64,000 bases of DNA. Origin: Saccharospirillum alexandrii_A (GTDB taxonomy: Bacteria > Pseudomonadota > Gammaproteobacteria > Pseudomonadales > Natronospirillaceae). Shown piece by piece: positions 26,506 to 35,066 of the stretch. The DNA lies in assembly GCF_043641555.1 (NCBI RefSeq), contig NZ_JBHZRJ010000001.1, positions 186,001-250,000 on the forward strand. The letters run 5' to 3'. A program made the translations under genes and the position numbers. Every line of letters begins with the position of its first letter. Position 1 is the stretch's first letter. The notes below the pieces were generated by a model, which searched no databases, was not told the origin of the DNA, and saw only the letters and a list, made by a program, of their open reading frames with translations.

Positions 26506-27033
26506 ATGACAACGCTGTTTTCCCACTTTCTGGCTCAGGTGCTGGGCTGTGCCAGCCTGGACAACGTCCACAACGTGGTACGCAGCCGGCTGATGTTTTC
26601 ACCCGATCACGGTTTTTCCCGGGAAGACGTGGATGACTTCATTCTCAATGGCAGTGTGGATTCGAATGTCATTGCCCGCTGGGCAGCCCTGTTAAAGCTC
26701 GATGAGACCCTGCTGGCCGATGCCGCCCGGGTAGCGGCCGGTGCCAGAGCCCTTCAGCAGAAGGCGCTGCCGCGTCTGGAGGTGAACTGGATTGGACGTT
26801 CAGCCGTGACACAGCCGGAACAGCGGGTCGAGGTCAGGGCGACCGTACAATCTGACGGACGAGATTCGGAGCGGCCCTATATGACCCGAAAGACGGGCTA
26901 CACCCTGGCGGATCTAAACCGGGAAGGCGGATTCCAGCAGGTGCTCAGCTTTGCCAGCAGCCACTGGCACGATGTTGAGCAGGTTAGCGGGCAGTCGGCC
27001 TCGGCGCTGTCGTTGAGTTTTGAGGTGATCTGA
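26506..27033 (+). CDS. Uncharacterised 175-residue protein
   Basis: A soluble protein with no signal peptide. The first 80 residues are helical (VLGCASLDNVHNVVRSRLMF, FILNGSVDSNVIARWAALL) and could form a small helix-turn-helix-like bundle, while the second half is polar. I recognise no family. ATG 26506 has GAGGT five bases upstream; an in-frame TTG at 26482 is less likely. It reads away from the palindrome at 26325-26348, which may control it. Confidence 0.65.
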   Translation: MTTLFSHFLAQVLGCASLDNVHNVVRSRLMFSPDHGFSREDVDDFILNGSVDSNVIARWAALLKLDETLLADAARVAAGARALQQKALPRLEVNWIGRSAVTQPEQRVEVRATVQSDGRDSERPYMTRKTGYTLADLNREGGFQQVLSFASSHWHDVEQVSGQSASALSLSFEVI

Positions 27034-27069
27034 TAAATTCACGTTTTGGAGTATTCAGGCACAGGTTGA

Positions 27070-27182
27070 GCACCGGGTGCCAGGCAGACCCATCGGGGGT
27101 GGTCCGCAGCACGGACGCTGCGGTCCAGGCCCCATGGACGGGTTCACGCCGACCCCCGATGGGTCTGCCTGGTGGCCGGTGC
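27070..27182 (-). repeat. 113-bp palindromic intergenic element, copy F
   Basis: Arms 27070-27100 and 27152-27182 with core CAGGCAGACCCATCGGGGGT, the most divergent core among the well-paired copies. Inner hairpin CGCAGC/GCTGCG. The right outer flank GCGGGCCAATGCC recurs beside copy H and, inverted, beside copy I. It fills the convergent gap before the J-domain gene. Confidence 0.93.
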
Positions 27183-27217
27183 GGGCCAATGCCACCAGTC
27201 CGATGCAACCTGAGTCA

Positions 27218-27958
27218 CTAATCCCCCAGCAAGTGACTGCGTGCCGCGTTGATTCTTGCGGCGAGCCAGTCGCTGCCGCCCCGGTCGGGGTGGGCCTTTT
27301 GCATCAGGCGGCGGTGTGCCTGGATGATCGCATCGCGGTCTGCTCCGGGTTCCAGGCCGAGGATGTTGTAGGCATCGGCGTCGGTCATCGCGCCCGAATC
27401 AGTCTGCGGGGGCGGCTGTGCATCGTCTTGCCGGGCGCCCGGGTCATCCTGACGCCAGCGGTCGCCAAAGCGTTTGTCGAGGTAGGTTTCCAGCAGGCGG
27501 GCCGAATCGGCATCGTTCTGGCGGCAATAGGCGAGCAGGTCAATGAACTCCTTTTCCTCCAGGTCGGCCAGGGTTTTCCCTTCAAAGGGCCCCGCCAGCA
27601 CCGTGCCGTGCATGACACCACTGTCGTGCTCCAGCTCCATGTCGAGCAACGCCGATTGAACGCGAGAGGTCTGGCCTGTGGCGCCGGTCGTCTTGCCGGA
27701 CTGGCGGCGAGACAGGATCGAGGGTAGAAAACGAATCAGCAGCGGCAGCAGGCGGCGGGCCCAGGGCAGCAGGGCGGCTAGCAACACGCCCAGCAAATAC
27801 AGGCGGTGAGTAGCCGCCAGAAACAGCAGGCCCGCAATCAGCAGCGTGATCAGACCAACAATGAGGGGTCGTTTGCGCTGTGCCGGCGACATGCGCTTCA
27901 ACGCGATGCCGAAGACCAGCACAATAACAAACAGAAAGAGTATGGAAATGGGTGTCAC
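27218..27958 (-). CDS. Membrane-anchored J-domain protein
   Basis: A 246-residue protein. Three hydrophobic segments lie in the first 85 residues (ISILFLFVIVLVFGIAL, LIVGLITLLIAGLLFLAA, LYLLGVLLAALLPWARRLL), a polar middle follows, and the C-terminal 55 residues are a J domain: YNILGLEPGADRDAIIQAHR with the HPD motif in KAHPDRGG. Such proteins recruit DnaK to the membrane. The C-terminal position of the J domain resembles DjlA. The start is GTG, two bases after the stop of the VWA gene, so the pair are probably co-translated. Confidence 0.87.
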   Translation of the reverse strand: MTPISILFLFVIVLVFGIALKRMSPAQRKRPLIVGLITLLIAGLLFLAATHRLYLLGVLLAALLPWARRLLPLLIRFLPSILSRRQSGKTTGATGQTSRVQSALLDMELEHDSGVMHGTVLAGPFEGKTLADLEEKEFIDLLAYCRQNDADSARLLETYLDKRFGDRWRQDDPGARQDDAQPPPQTDSGAMTDADAYNILGLEPGADRDAIIQAHRRLMQKAHPDRGGSDWLAARINAARSHLLGD

Positions 27959-27960
27959 GG

Positions 27961-28659
27961 TCAGCGCTTCAACTGTTGGGTCAAACGTTTAACATCGGCG
28001 GAGCCAGAGCGGGCCAGGTCGTCCAGGGCGCGCTGGCCGCCACTGGCGTACACCGCCACGGCACCGAGCAGGTCTTTGAGTTGCGCGGCGGCGCGGTTAT
28101 CAAATGGCATCCAGGCACCGCCGGAAAGCTTCGCCATTTGTTGGAAGGCGTTGCGCGCCTGGGCGTCATTGCCTTCCTGAAAAATGAACAGTGGGGTGTT
28201 GAGCAGGCCCAGTTCACCGGCATGCTGACAGAGCGGGTCAACGCCTTCCTCGCAACAGTCGACAATGAGTATCACCGCCTTAATGGCCTTTACCCGGGTT
28301 TCTTTCAGGGCATGCTGAAGCACGCGCCCGATCTGGGTCTGACCACCGAGGCACTGAACGCGATTCATGGCATTGAGCAGACGCTCGGGCCGGGTGACCC
28401 AGTCGGTTGCCTTGAATTCCCGAAACCCGCGGTAATAGCACAGCTGAATAGCAATGCCATCGACCGATTCGGTGGCCAGAAACAGTTCACTGTGGAGATT
28501 GCAGGCCATATCCCAGGTGGGTTGGCGGCTGGCCGTGGCGTCGAGCGCAAAGAGTATGCGGCCCTGTTGCCGGCTGGCAACCGGGAGTTTGGCGGCCTGA
28601 TCAATGAACTGATCAATCGCCTGAGTGTTGGAGCGTGTCGTCAGTTTCCGGTCGGACAA
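27961..28659 (-). CDS. VWA-domain protein paired with the J-protein
   Basis: A 232-residue soluble protein with a von Willebrand A-like fold: GRILFALDATASRQPTW gives the first metal-site strand (D-x-T-x-S in place of D-x-S-x-S), VILIVDCCEEGVDPL a later strand and LSGGAWMPFDNRAAAQLKDLLGAVAVYASGG the end of the fold. The start is TTG 28659 as far as can be seen, with a weak ribosome-binding site, so the exact start is uncertain. It lies directly before the membrane J-protein gene, suggesting a shared chaperone function. Confidence 0.75.
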   Translation of the reverse strand: MSDRKLTTRSNTQAIDQFIDQAAKLPVASRQQGRILFALDATASRQPTWDMACNLHSELFLATESVDGIAIQLCYYRGFREFKATDWVTRPERLLNAMNRVQCLGGQTQIGRVLQHALKETRVKAIKAVILIVDCCEEGVDPLCQHAGELGLLNTPLFIFQEGNDAQARNAFQQMAKLSGGAWMPFDNRAAAQLKDLLGAVAVYASGGQRALDDLARSGSADVKRLTQQLKR

Positions 28660-28750
28660 GGGGCAACCCCGCCTGAATAATGTCCCCTAAGGATACAAAG
28701 CCCGGGCGGGATTGACCATGCAAGCGACCGTAAAAGCCGCTTGCGGTTGA

Positions 28751-29191
28751 TCAGCGCACTGTCACGCAGGTGCATTCAGCCAGGTTGCTAACCTTGTGGG
28801 AGACGCTGCCCAGCAGCAGGCTCTTCCAGTCACCCAGGCCGCGCGTACCCATCACGATCATGTCGACCTTGCGGTCCTGGGCTACGGCGACGATCTTGCG
28901 GGCCGGATCGCCGATCTCGACCGCAGTCTCCACGGTTTTGCAGCCGAGTTCATTGGCCAGTTTGACCCCGGCTTCAACGATGGAGTCGCCCACCTTCCTC
29001 AGTTCGTCAGGCGTCGCATGCATGTAGATGGACGCACCGCCCATCACCATGACCTCATCGCCAACCGGGGGTTCGGGCACGTGCAATAACAGCAGGCCTG
29101 CATCGTGGTGCTTGGCCCAGTCGGCCGCGAATTCAATGGCTTTTTTTGCGGGGTCTGAACCGTCAACGGGAACCAGTATAAGTTTGCTCAT
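28751..29191 (-). CDS. Universal stress protein, UspA family
   Basis: A 146-residue single-domain protein. LILVPVDGSDPAKKAIEFAADWA opens the fold and the ATP-binding signature G-x2-G-x9-G-S is present in MGTRGLGDWKSLLLGS near the C-terminus. ATP-binding Usp proteins support survival under starvation or low oxygen. ATG 29191 is preceded by AGGAG. An exact Anr/FNR box lies about 100 bp upstream, which suggests anaerobic induction. Confidence 0.93.
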   Translation of the reverse strand: MSKLILVPVDGSDPAKKAIEFAADWAKHHDAGLLLLHVPEPPVGDEVMVMGGASIYMHATPDELRKVGDSIVEAGVKLANELGCKTVETAVEIGDPARKIVAVAQDRKVDMIVMGTRGLGDWKSLLLGSVSHKVSNLAECTCVTVR

Positions 29192-29289
29192 AGTGATCTC
29201 TCCTGTTTGGCAGGCGTCATCCGGTGGTGGCTGACGCCCGTAGAGTCGAGTCGATGAAACTACTTTGGCACTATTGGGCGGTGCAGTTC

Positions 29290-29303
29290 TTGATCTGCAT
29301 CAA
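29290..29303. promoter_or_regulatory. Anr/FNR box upstream of the universal stress gene
   Basis: TTGAT-CTGC-ATCAA matches the FNR/Anr consensus TTGAT-N4-ATCAA at all ten defined positions. Its centre is 105 bp before the usp start codon; a TAGTTT on the minus strand (29262-29257) could be the -10 element, placing the box close to the -41.5 position of activated promoters. The rest of the 29192-29528 gap holds a hairpin with arms CCGCTACC (29374-29381) and GGTAGCGG (29396-29403) and nothing else recognisable. Confidence 0.72.
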
Positions 29304-29528
29304 GATTGGCCAGAGGCGCCCTCTCGACGACCTCACCATGGTAGACAGTTTAACTATTGTCAAAGTTTGGCCGCCGCTACCCGGGAGGTCACCCTGGTAG
29401 CGGGTAGTGAAATACGGCTTGTGTGCCCCCATAGTGATTGTCGTAAACAGGGTTGACGATGCAGCCTGAAAAAACTCGGGGCCGGGCCGCCAAAGGCGTG
29501 GCACCCAGCCGATCAAGTGAGGTGTCTG

Positions 29529-30548
29529 ATGAGTAATGCGGTTAAAGAAGTACTGTCGCTGGGGTTTCCCTGGCAGACGGCTGATCCCTTTCTGTTTTGT
29601 GTCCATCACAACGATGCGTTCCCCAAGGGCAACGCAGAGATGGGCCCACAGGCTTCGCTGGCGGGTCGTCAGATCGGGCAGGATTTCGACTGGAGCCAGG
29701 ACTGGCGCATGTACCATGGCGACCGGATTCCCGGTTTTCCGGCGCATCCGCATCGTGGTTTCGAAACCATAACGGTTGTCACCAAAGGTATGGTTGACCA
29801 TGCCGACTCCCTGGGGGCTGCCGGGCGCTATGGCGGCGGCGACACTCAGTGGATGACGGCCGGTAACGGCGTGCAACATTCCGAGATGTTTCCGCTGTTG
29901 AGCGAAGCTGAGGAAAACCCGATGGAGTTGTTCCAGATCTGGATCAACTTGCCAGGCAAGAATAAGGCGGTGCCACCGCACTTTTCGATGCTCTGGCGCG
30001 AAGAGACGCCTGTGGTGACCACGGAGGATGCCCAAGGCCACCGTACTTCGGTGACCGTGGTGGCGGGCGAGCTCGACGGTCACAAAGCCCCGCCGCCACC
30101 ACCGGATTCCTGGGCGTCGGACGCAGCCAACGACGTGGCGGTGTGGATCATCGACGTCGACGCGGGTGCCGAATGGACCTTGCCTGCGACCCGCGCGGGC
30201 GTTAACCGGACACTCTACTGTTTTGAAGGGGGTGCGATTCAGGTAGACGATACCGAATTGTCACCAAAGCAGGGCGCGCGCCTGGTCCCGGACCAGGCCG
30301 TCACCTTGCAAGCCGGTGAGCAGAAAGTGCGTCTGTTGCTGTTGCAGGGCAAGCCTATCAACGAGCCAGTCGTTCAGTACGGCCCCTTTGTAATGAACAC
30401 CGAAGCCGAAATTCGCCAGACCTTTGCTGACTTCCGCAAAGACGAGTTCGGTGGCTGGCCCTGGCCGCGACATGACCAGGTGCACGACCGGGCGCGCGGG
30501 CGTTTCGCACGGCATGCCGACGGTCGTGAAGAGCACAAAACGGAATAA
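29529..30548 (+). CDS. Pirin-family protein
   Basis: A 339-residue bicupin protein. The N-terminal cupin has the pirin iron ligands in PGFPAHPHRGFETITVV and GNGVQHSEMF; the second cupin is less conserved (GARLVPDQAVTLQAGEQKVRLLLLQGKP), and the C-terminus FVMNTEAEIRQTFADF is characteristic of pirins. Bacterial pirins include quercetinases and redox-responsive binding partners; the reaction here is not known. ATG 29529 is used; an in-frame GTG lies 12 bases upstream. Confidence 0.92.
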   Translation: MSNAVKEVLSLGFPWQTADPFLFCVHHNDAFPKGNAEMGPQASLAGRQIGQDFDWSQDWRMYHGDRIPGFPAHPHRGFETITVVTKGMVDHADSLGAAGRYGGGDTQWMTAGNGVQHSEMFPLLSEAEENPMELFQIWINLPGKNKAVPPHFSMLWREETPVVTTEDAQGHRTSVTVVAGELDGHKAPPPPPDSWASDAANDVAVWIIDVDAGAEWTLPATRAGVNRTLYCFEGGAIQVDDTELSPKQGARLVPDQAVTLQAGEQKVRLLLLQGKPINEPVVQYGPFVMNTEAEIRQTFADFRKDEFGGWPWPRHDQVHDRARGRFARHADGREEHKTE

Positions 30549-30599
30549 TGCCGGGAATACACTACACTGAACGTGTTGATTCAACGCTGAGGTAACAGG

Positions 30600-31568
30600 G
30601 TGATTCGAAATGCGTTAAACAGGGTGGGCTTGCTGGCCGTGCTGGGCAGTCTCAGCGTGTTGGCCAGTGTTCAGGCTGAGTCGAATCTGGTGATTGGCAC
30701 GGGCTCGGTTGCCGGTGTCTATTACCCGACAGGCGGGGCTATTTGTCGTTTTTATGAACGTGAAGCCAGTGCTGACGAACGCTGCAACGTTGAGGCGACC
30801 GGCGGGTCGATCGACAACCTGACCGGGTTGCGTGAAGGCCGCTACAGCCTCGTCGTGGTTCAGTCCGACTGGCAGCACTACGCCTACACCGGCCACCCGG
30901 CATACGACCAAGCCGATGCCTTTGATTCATTGCGTTCTCTGTTTTCACTGCACAGCGAGCCCTTTACCGTAGTGGCACGAGCCGACTCTGGCATTGCGAC
31001 TTTCAGCGACCTGAAAGGTCGCCGGGTGAACCTGGGTGAACCAGGCTCCGGCCAGCGCGGTACACTGGACGTGTTGATGGCCAGTTACGGCTGGACCTAT
31101 GACGATTTCCAGCGAACCGCCGAGTTACCGCCGCTACGTCAGGGCGAAGCCTTATGCGACTATCGCCTCGATGCCATCACCTACGCGGCAGGCCACCCCA
31201 ACCCGGCCATACTGAAAGCCACCGAGCGGTGCGAGACGGTATTGGTACCGGTGACGGGCGAGGCCGTTGAGCGGCTGCTGGATCAAAAACCCTATTACCG
31301 CATGGTCAGTATTCCCGGTGGCTTGTACCCGGGCAATCCGGAGCCGGTGCAAACGCTTGGAATGGCGGCAACGATAGTGACAACAACTAACATGCCCGAT
31401 GAAGTCGCTTACCGGATCGTCAAGGCCGTCTTTGAAAATTTCGACACCCTGACCCGGTTGCACCCGGCCTTTGCCGGACTGGATCCGGCCACAATGATAC
31501 GGGACGGTTTGTCAGCACCCTTGCATCCGGGTGCAAGGCGTTATTACGAAGAAGCCGGATTACTGTAA
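30600..31568 (+). CDS. TAXI-family TRAP solute-binding protein (orphan)
   Basis: A 322-residue periplasmic protein. A signal peptide (LNRVGLLAVLGSLSVLASVQA) precedes NLVIGTGSVAGVYYPTGGAICRF, the TAXI-family opening; LVVVQSDWQHYAYTG and GEPGSGQRGTLDVLMASYGW are the usual ligand-site strands. TAXI proteins feed fused TRAP transporters, but no TRAP permease is encoded here, so it probably serves one elsewhere. The start is GTG 30600 after GAGGT. It lies 51 bp downstream of the pirin gene. Confidence 0.9.
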   Translation: MIRNALNRVGLLAVLGSLSVLASVQAESNLVIGTGSVAGVYYPTGGAICRFYEREASADERCNVEATGGSIDNLTGLREGRYSLVVVQSDWQHYAYTGHPAYDQADAFDSLRSLFSLHSEPFTVVARADSGIATFSDLKGRRVNLGEPGSGQRGTLDVLMASYGWTYDDFQRTAELPPLRQGEALCDYRLDAITYAAGHPNPAILKATERCETVLVPVTGEAVERLLDQKPYYRMVSIPGGLYPGNPEPVQTLGMAATIVTTTNMPDEVAYRIVKAVFENFDTLTRLHPAFAGLDPATMIRDGLSAPLHPGARRYYEEAGLL

Positions 31569-31620
31569 AGTGACCGGCACCTTTTATTAGCTCAAGTTTC
31601 GAAGTTTGCTGAAGTGACCA

Positions 31621-31733
31621 GCGGCGGATGCCGGGTGTGCCCCTGTGGGGTAGTCCGCAGCATGGATGCTGCGGTCTAGGCCCCAGGGAAGGGTTCACGC
31701 CGACCCCACAGGGGCACACCCGGTAGCCGATGC
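31621..31733 (-). repeat. 113-bp palindromic intergenic element, copy G, with nested outer arms
   Basis: Arms 31621-31651 and 31703-31733 (core GGGTGTGCCCCTGTGGGGT). A further 18-bp inverted repeat encloses it: CTCAAGTTTCGAAGTTTG (31591-31608) pairs with 31752-31769 at 17 of 18 positions, so the full palindrome spans 31591-31769. It is the only copy between co-directional genes. Confidence 0.93.
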
Positions 31734-31790
31734 GGACCACAGCCACCATTTCAAACTCCGAAACTTGAGTGCTAACCACTAGGAGCACTC

Positions 31791-32714
31791 ATGCCCCCGA
31801 TTATTTCTGTGCAGGGTCTGAACAAGACTTACGCATCAGGATTTGAAGCCCTCAAAAACCTCGATCTGGACATCAATACCGGTGAGATTTTCGCGTTGCT
31901 TGGCCCCAATGGCGCCGGTAAAACCACCCTGATCAGTATTATTTGTGGTATTGCCAACCCCACCCGGGGCACGGTGACCGCCGATGGCCACGATATTCTG
32001 ACCGACTTTCGTCAGGCCCGCGCCAAAATCGGGCTGGTGCCACAAGAGCTGGCGACCGATGCGTTTGAAACGGTCTGGGCCACGGTGAACTTTTCCAGAG
32101 GCCTGTTCGGCAAAGCGCCGAACCCGGAGCATCTGGAAAAAATACTGCGGCAACTGTCGCTGTGGGATAAACGCGACTCGAAAATCAAAGCGCTGTCGGG
32201 TGGGATGAAACGCCGGGTGATGATCGCCAAGGCATTGTCGCACGAACCGAAAATCCTGTTTCTGGACGAGCCAACGGCAGGTGTCGATGTCGAGTTGCGG
32301 CGCGACATGTGGGAAATGGTGCGTGGCTTGCGCGAGCAGGGTGTGACCATCATTCTGACCACCCACTACATTGAAGAAGCCGAGGAAATGGCCGATCGGA
32401 TCGGTGTGATCAGTCAGGGTGAAATTATTCTGGTTGAGGAAAAAACCGCACTGATGCGTAAGTTGGGTAAAAAGCAATTGACGTTGTCGCTGCGTGATCC
32501 GTTGACGAAAATACCGGATTCACTGGCGTCCATGCCACTGACATTGAGTGATGATGGCCGCGAGCTGAATTACAACTTTGATTCGCAGCAGGAGCACAGT
32601 GGCATTTCCGAATTGCTGAAAGAGCTCGACAGTCAGGGCGTTGAATTCCGGGATCTGCGCACCCGGGAAAGCTCGCTGGAAGATATTTTCGTGGGATTGG
32701 TTCACGGTCAATAA
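31791..32714 (+). CDS. ABC transporter ATP-binding protein (ABC-2 exporter type)
   Basis: A 307-residue ATPase: Walker A GPNGAGKTT, signature LSGGMKRRVMIAKAL, Walker B ILFLDEPTAGVD, switch histidine in ILTTHYIEEAEEMAD. The C-terminal 80 residues are the extra domain common in DrrA/YadG-type exporters. It forms an export system with the next gene, 14 bp downstream. AGGAG precedes the ATG. The substrate is unknown. Confidence 0.95.
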   Translation: MPPIISVQGLNKTYASGFEALKNLDLDINTGEIFALLGPNGAGKTTLISIICGIANPTRGTVTADGHDILTDFRQARAKIGLVPQELATDAFETVWATVNFSRGLFGKAPNPEHLEKILRQLSLWDKRDSKIKALSGGMKRRVMIAKALSHEPKILFLDEPTAGVDVELRRDMWEMVRGLREQGVTIILTTHYIEEAEEMADRIGVISQGEIILVEEKTALMRKLGKKQLTLSLRDPLTKIPDSLASMPLTLSDDGRELNYNFDSQQEHSGISELLKELDSQGVEFRDLRTRESSLEDIFVGLVHGQ

Positions 32715-32728
32715 AGGATACTGCCTAG

Positions 32729-33490
32729 ATGAATTTCTATTCTGTTCGTGCCATCTATATGTTTGAAATGGCGCGCACCTGGCGCACATTGCTGCAAAGC
32801 GTTGCGACGCCGGTTATTTCAACCTCGCTCTATTTTGTGGTGTTCGGTTCGGCCATTGGCTCCCGCATGGTTGACATTGATGGTGTCAGCTACGGGGCCT
32901 TTATCATTCCCGGCCTGATCATGCTGACACTGCTGATGCAGAGTATTTCCAATGCCTCTTTTGGCATTTACATGCCCAAGTTCTCCGGCACAATCTATGA
33001 GGTGCTGTCGGCGCCGATCTCCTACGTCGAAATTGTGCTTGGTTACGTCGGAGCGGCCGCGACCAAGTCGGTTATTCTTGGCCTGATCATTCTGGTCACC
33101 GCGACCTTCTTTGTGGATTATCGCATTGAGCATCCGATCTGGATGTTCAGCTTTCTGGTGCTAACCTCAATCACGTTCAGTTTTCTCGGGTTTGTGATAG
33201 GTATCTGGGCAGATGGTTTTGAGAAACTGCAAATTGTGCCAATGATGATCGTAACGCCGCTGGTGTTTCTGGGGGGCACCTTTTATTCCATCGACATGCT
33301 GCCCTCTTTCTGGCAAGGGGTGACCCTGTTGAACCCGGTGGTGTATCTGGTTAGTGGGTTTCGCTGGAGCTTCTATGGCGTGTCGGATGTGCATATTGCC
33401 GTTAGTACGGGTATGACCTTTGGCTTTCTGGTGCTCTTTGTTGGCCTGGTCTGGTGGATCTTCAAGACCGGCTATAAGCTCAAGAGTTAA
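32729..33490 (+). CDS. ABC-2 type transporter permease
   Basis: A 253-residue inner-membrane protein with six hydrophobic segments. SVATPVISTSLYFVVFGSAIG, FIIPGLIMLTLLMQSISNASFGIYMPKFSGTIYEVLSAP and LGGTFYSIDMLPSFWQGVTLLNPVVYLVSGFRW are the conserved ABC-2 membrane motifs. With the ATPase it resembles YadG/YadH of E. coli, whose role is not settled. The P450 gene follows on the same strand after 148 bp but is separated by a palindrome, so co-transcription is uncertain. Confidence 0.94.
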   Translation: MNFYSVRAIYMFEMARTWRTLLQSVATPVISTSLYFVVFGSAIGSRMVDIDGVSYGAFIIPGLIMLTLLMQSISNASFGIYMPKFSGTIYEVLSAPISYVEIVLGYVGAAATKSVILGLIILVTATFFVDYRIEHPIWMFSFLVLTSITFSFLGFVIGIWADGFEKLQIVPMMIVTPLVFLGGTFYSIDMLPSFWQGVTLLNPVVYLVSGFRWSFYGVSDVHIAVSTGMTFGFLVLFVGLVWWIFKTGYKLKS

Positions 33491-33567
33491 CCAACTCGCG
33501 AACTACCGCCTATATTGACGATAACCAGTTCACACTCCTGTTGCGAAGGCCTTTACCTTGGCCGCAG

Positions 33568-33592
33568 GACGACTCACTCTGAGTGAGTCGTC
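33568..33592. promoter_or_regulatory. 25-bp perfect palindrome upstream of the P450 gene
   Basis: GACGACTCACTC (33568-33579) and its exact complement (33581-33592) flank a single T. No T run follows, so it is not an intrinsic terminator. The position, 47 bp before the P450 start, fits an operator for a dimeric repressor, or an mRNA hairpin in the leader. The regulator is unknown. Confidence 0.6.
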
Positions 33593-33638
33593 ACTGCAAA
33601 CGGTGACAGGTTTTGGATGCCTTTGCCGGAGACCGAGC

Positions 33639-35024
33639 ATGAAGGCGCAGTCGTCAATACCCCGCACAATGAGGGACGCCTCTTTGGCAGTTGATCCGAT
33701 CGATATCAACGAAGAGGCACCTCTGATCGAAATACCCGGAGACAAGGGCTTGCCCCTGGTCGGCCATACCCTTGAAGTGTTGCAGGATATTCAGGCCTTC
33801 TTCGATCGCAAAACCCGACGCTACGGCCCGGTGTTTTCAACGCAATTTCTGGGCGAAACCTGGATTCGGCTGACTGGCCCGGAGGGATGTCAGTTCCTGT
33901 TGCAGGATAGCGGCAACCACTTTTCCACCGCTCAGGGCTGGGCCAGCTTTGTCGGTGAACTCTTCCCGCGTGGTTTGATGCTTAAGGATGGCGAGGAGCA
34001 TCGCTACCATCGTCGCATCATGCAGGCCGCATTCAAGAAAGACGCCATGGTGGCCTACCAGGCGCTGATGTCCTGTGCCTTGCCCGATATTGTCAAACGC
34101 TGGCCGTTGGATAGTCCGGTCGATCTGGCGCAACTGGCCCGGCAAACGGTGCTGGATATGGCTTCCCGGGTGTTTATCGGCGAGACCGATCATCAACAGC
34201 TGCAACAACTGCAACAGGCGTTTCGCAACAACGTTGAAGCCACCATGGCGCTGGTGCGCAAACCCTGGCCAGGCACCAAGTACAACCGCGGCTTGCAGGG
34301 GCGTGCGTTTCTGGAACGGTATTTCCTGAACAAGGTGAGCGAAGTAAGGGCCCGGGGTGGCGATACTCTGTTCGCGCAGTTGTGCCGCGCCAAGGATGAA
34401 GACGGCCACAATTTCACCGACCAGAACATCGCCGACCACATGATTTTTCTGATGATGGCCGCTCAGGATACCACCAGCAGTGCCCTGACCAGTCTGTTCT
34501 ATGCCCTTACCGAATACCCGGAATGGCAGGAGCGATTGCGGGAAGAACACGTGGCCTTTAAGCCCTTAACGTATGAGGATCTTGGGCAGCTGCCAGATAC
34601 CAGCAATGTGTTTAAAGAAGTGTTGCGCCTCTTTACCCCGGGGGCTGTCATTCCACGCCGCGCCCTGCACGACGTGGCTTACCAGGGGTATCGAATTCCG
34701 GCCGGTACCATTGTGTCGGTATCTCCGGTGCACAATCACTACCTGCCTGAATACTGGCGCGAGCCGGAGCGTTTTGATCCGGAACGTTTCTCAACCGAAC
34801 GCCAGGAAGACAAACAGCATCCGTTTCTCTTTGCCCCGTTCAGCGGTGGCGCCCACAAATGTATCGGCATGCATTTCTCGGAGATGGAAATCAAATGCAT
34901 TCTGCATGAAATACTGGCCCGGGTGCGCATCGAGCGCGACCCGAAACCGGCCGTGCGCTGGCAAAAAGCCCCGGTCTGGCACCCCAAGGGTAAACTGATG
35001 GGGCGCCTGGTTGCGCTAACCTAA
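33639..35024 (+). CDS. Cytochrome P450
   Basis: A 461-residue soluble haem monooxygenase. The haem-binding loop is FSGGAHKCIGMHFSEME with the proximal cysteine, the I-helix oxygen-activation site is MMAAQDTTSSAL, and the ExxR motif is in FKEVLRLF. The PGDKGLPLVGHTLEVL start resembles CYP51- and CYP120-like bacterial enzymes, but the subfamily and substrate cannot be given. No ferredoxin or reductase gene is adjacent. ATG 33639 is used; the frame is open further upstream through the palindrome, but those codons show no conserved content. Confidence 0.93.
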   Translation: MKAQSSIPRTMRDASLAVDPIDINEEAPLIEIPGDKGLPLVGHTLEVLQDIQAFFDRKTRRYGPVFSTQFLGETWIRLTGPEGCQFLLQDSGNHFSTAQGWASFVGELFPRGLMLKDGEEHRYHRRIMQAAFKKDAMVAYQALMSCALPDIVKRWPLDSPVDLAQLARQTVLDMASRVFIGETDHQQLQQLQQAFRNNVEATMALVRKPWPGTKYNRGLQGRAFLERYFLNKVSEVRARGGDTLFAQLCRAKDEDGHNFTDQNIADHMIFLMMAAQDTTSSALTSLFYALTEYPEWQERLREEHVAFKPLTYEDLGQLPDTSNVFKEVLRLFTPGAVIPRRALHDVAYQGYRIPAGTIVSVSPVHNHYLPEYWREPERFDPERFSTERQEDKQHPFLFAPFSGGAHKCIGMHFSEMEIKCILHEILARVRIERDPKPAVRWQKAPVWHPKGKLMGRLVALT

Positions 35025-35066
35025 TCGACTTAAGAGCTTGAGTTTCAGGGTTCGCTCAGGAGACTA

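Noticed and set aside
29265..29456. Small plus-strand frame between uspA and pirin
   Set aside because: It overlaps the Anr box and usp promoter area, lacks a ribosome-binding site and has no recognisable content.
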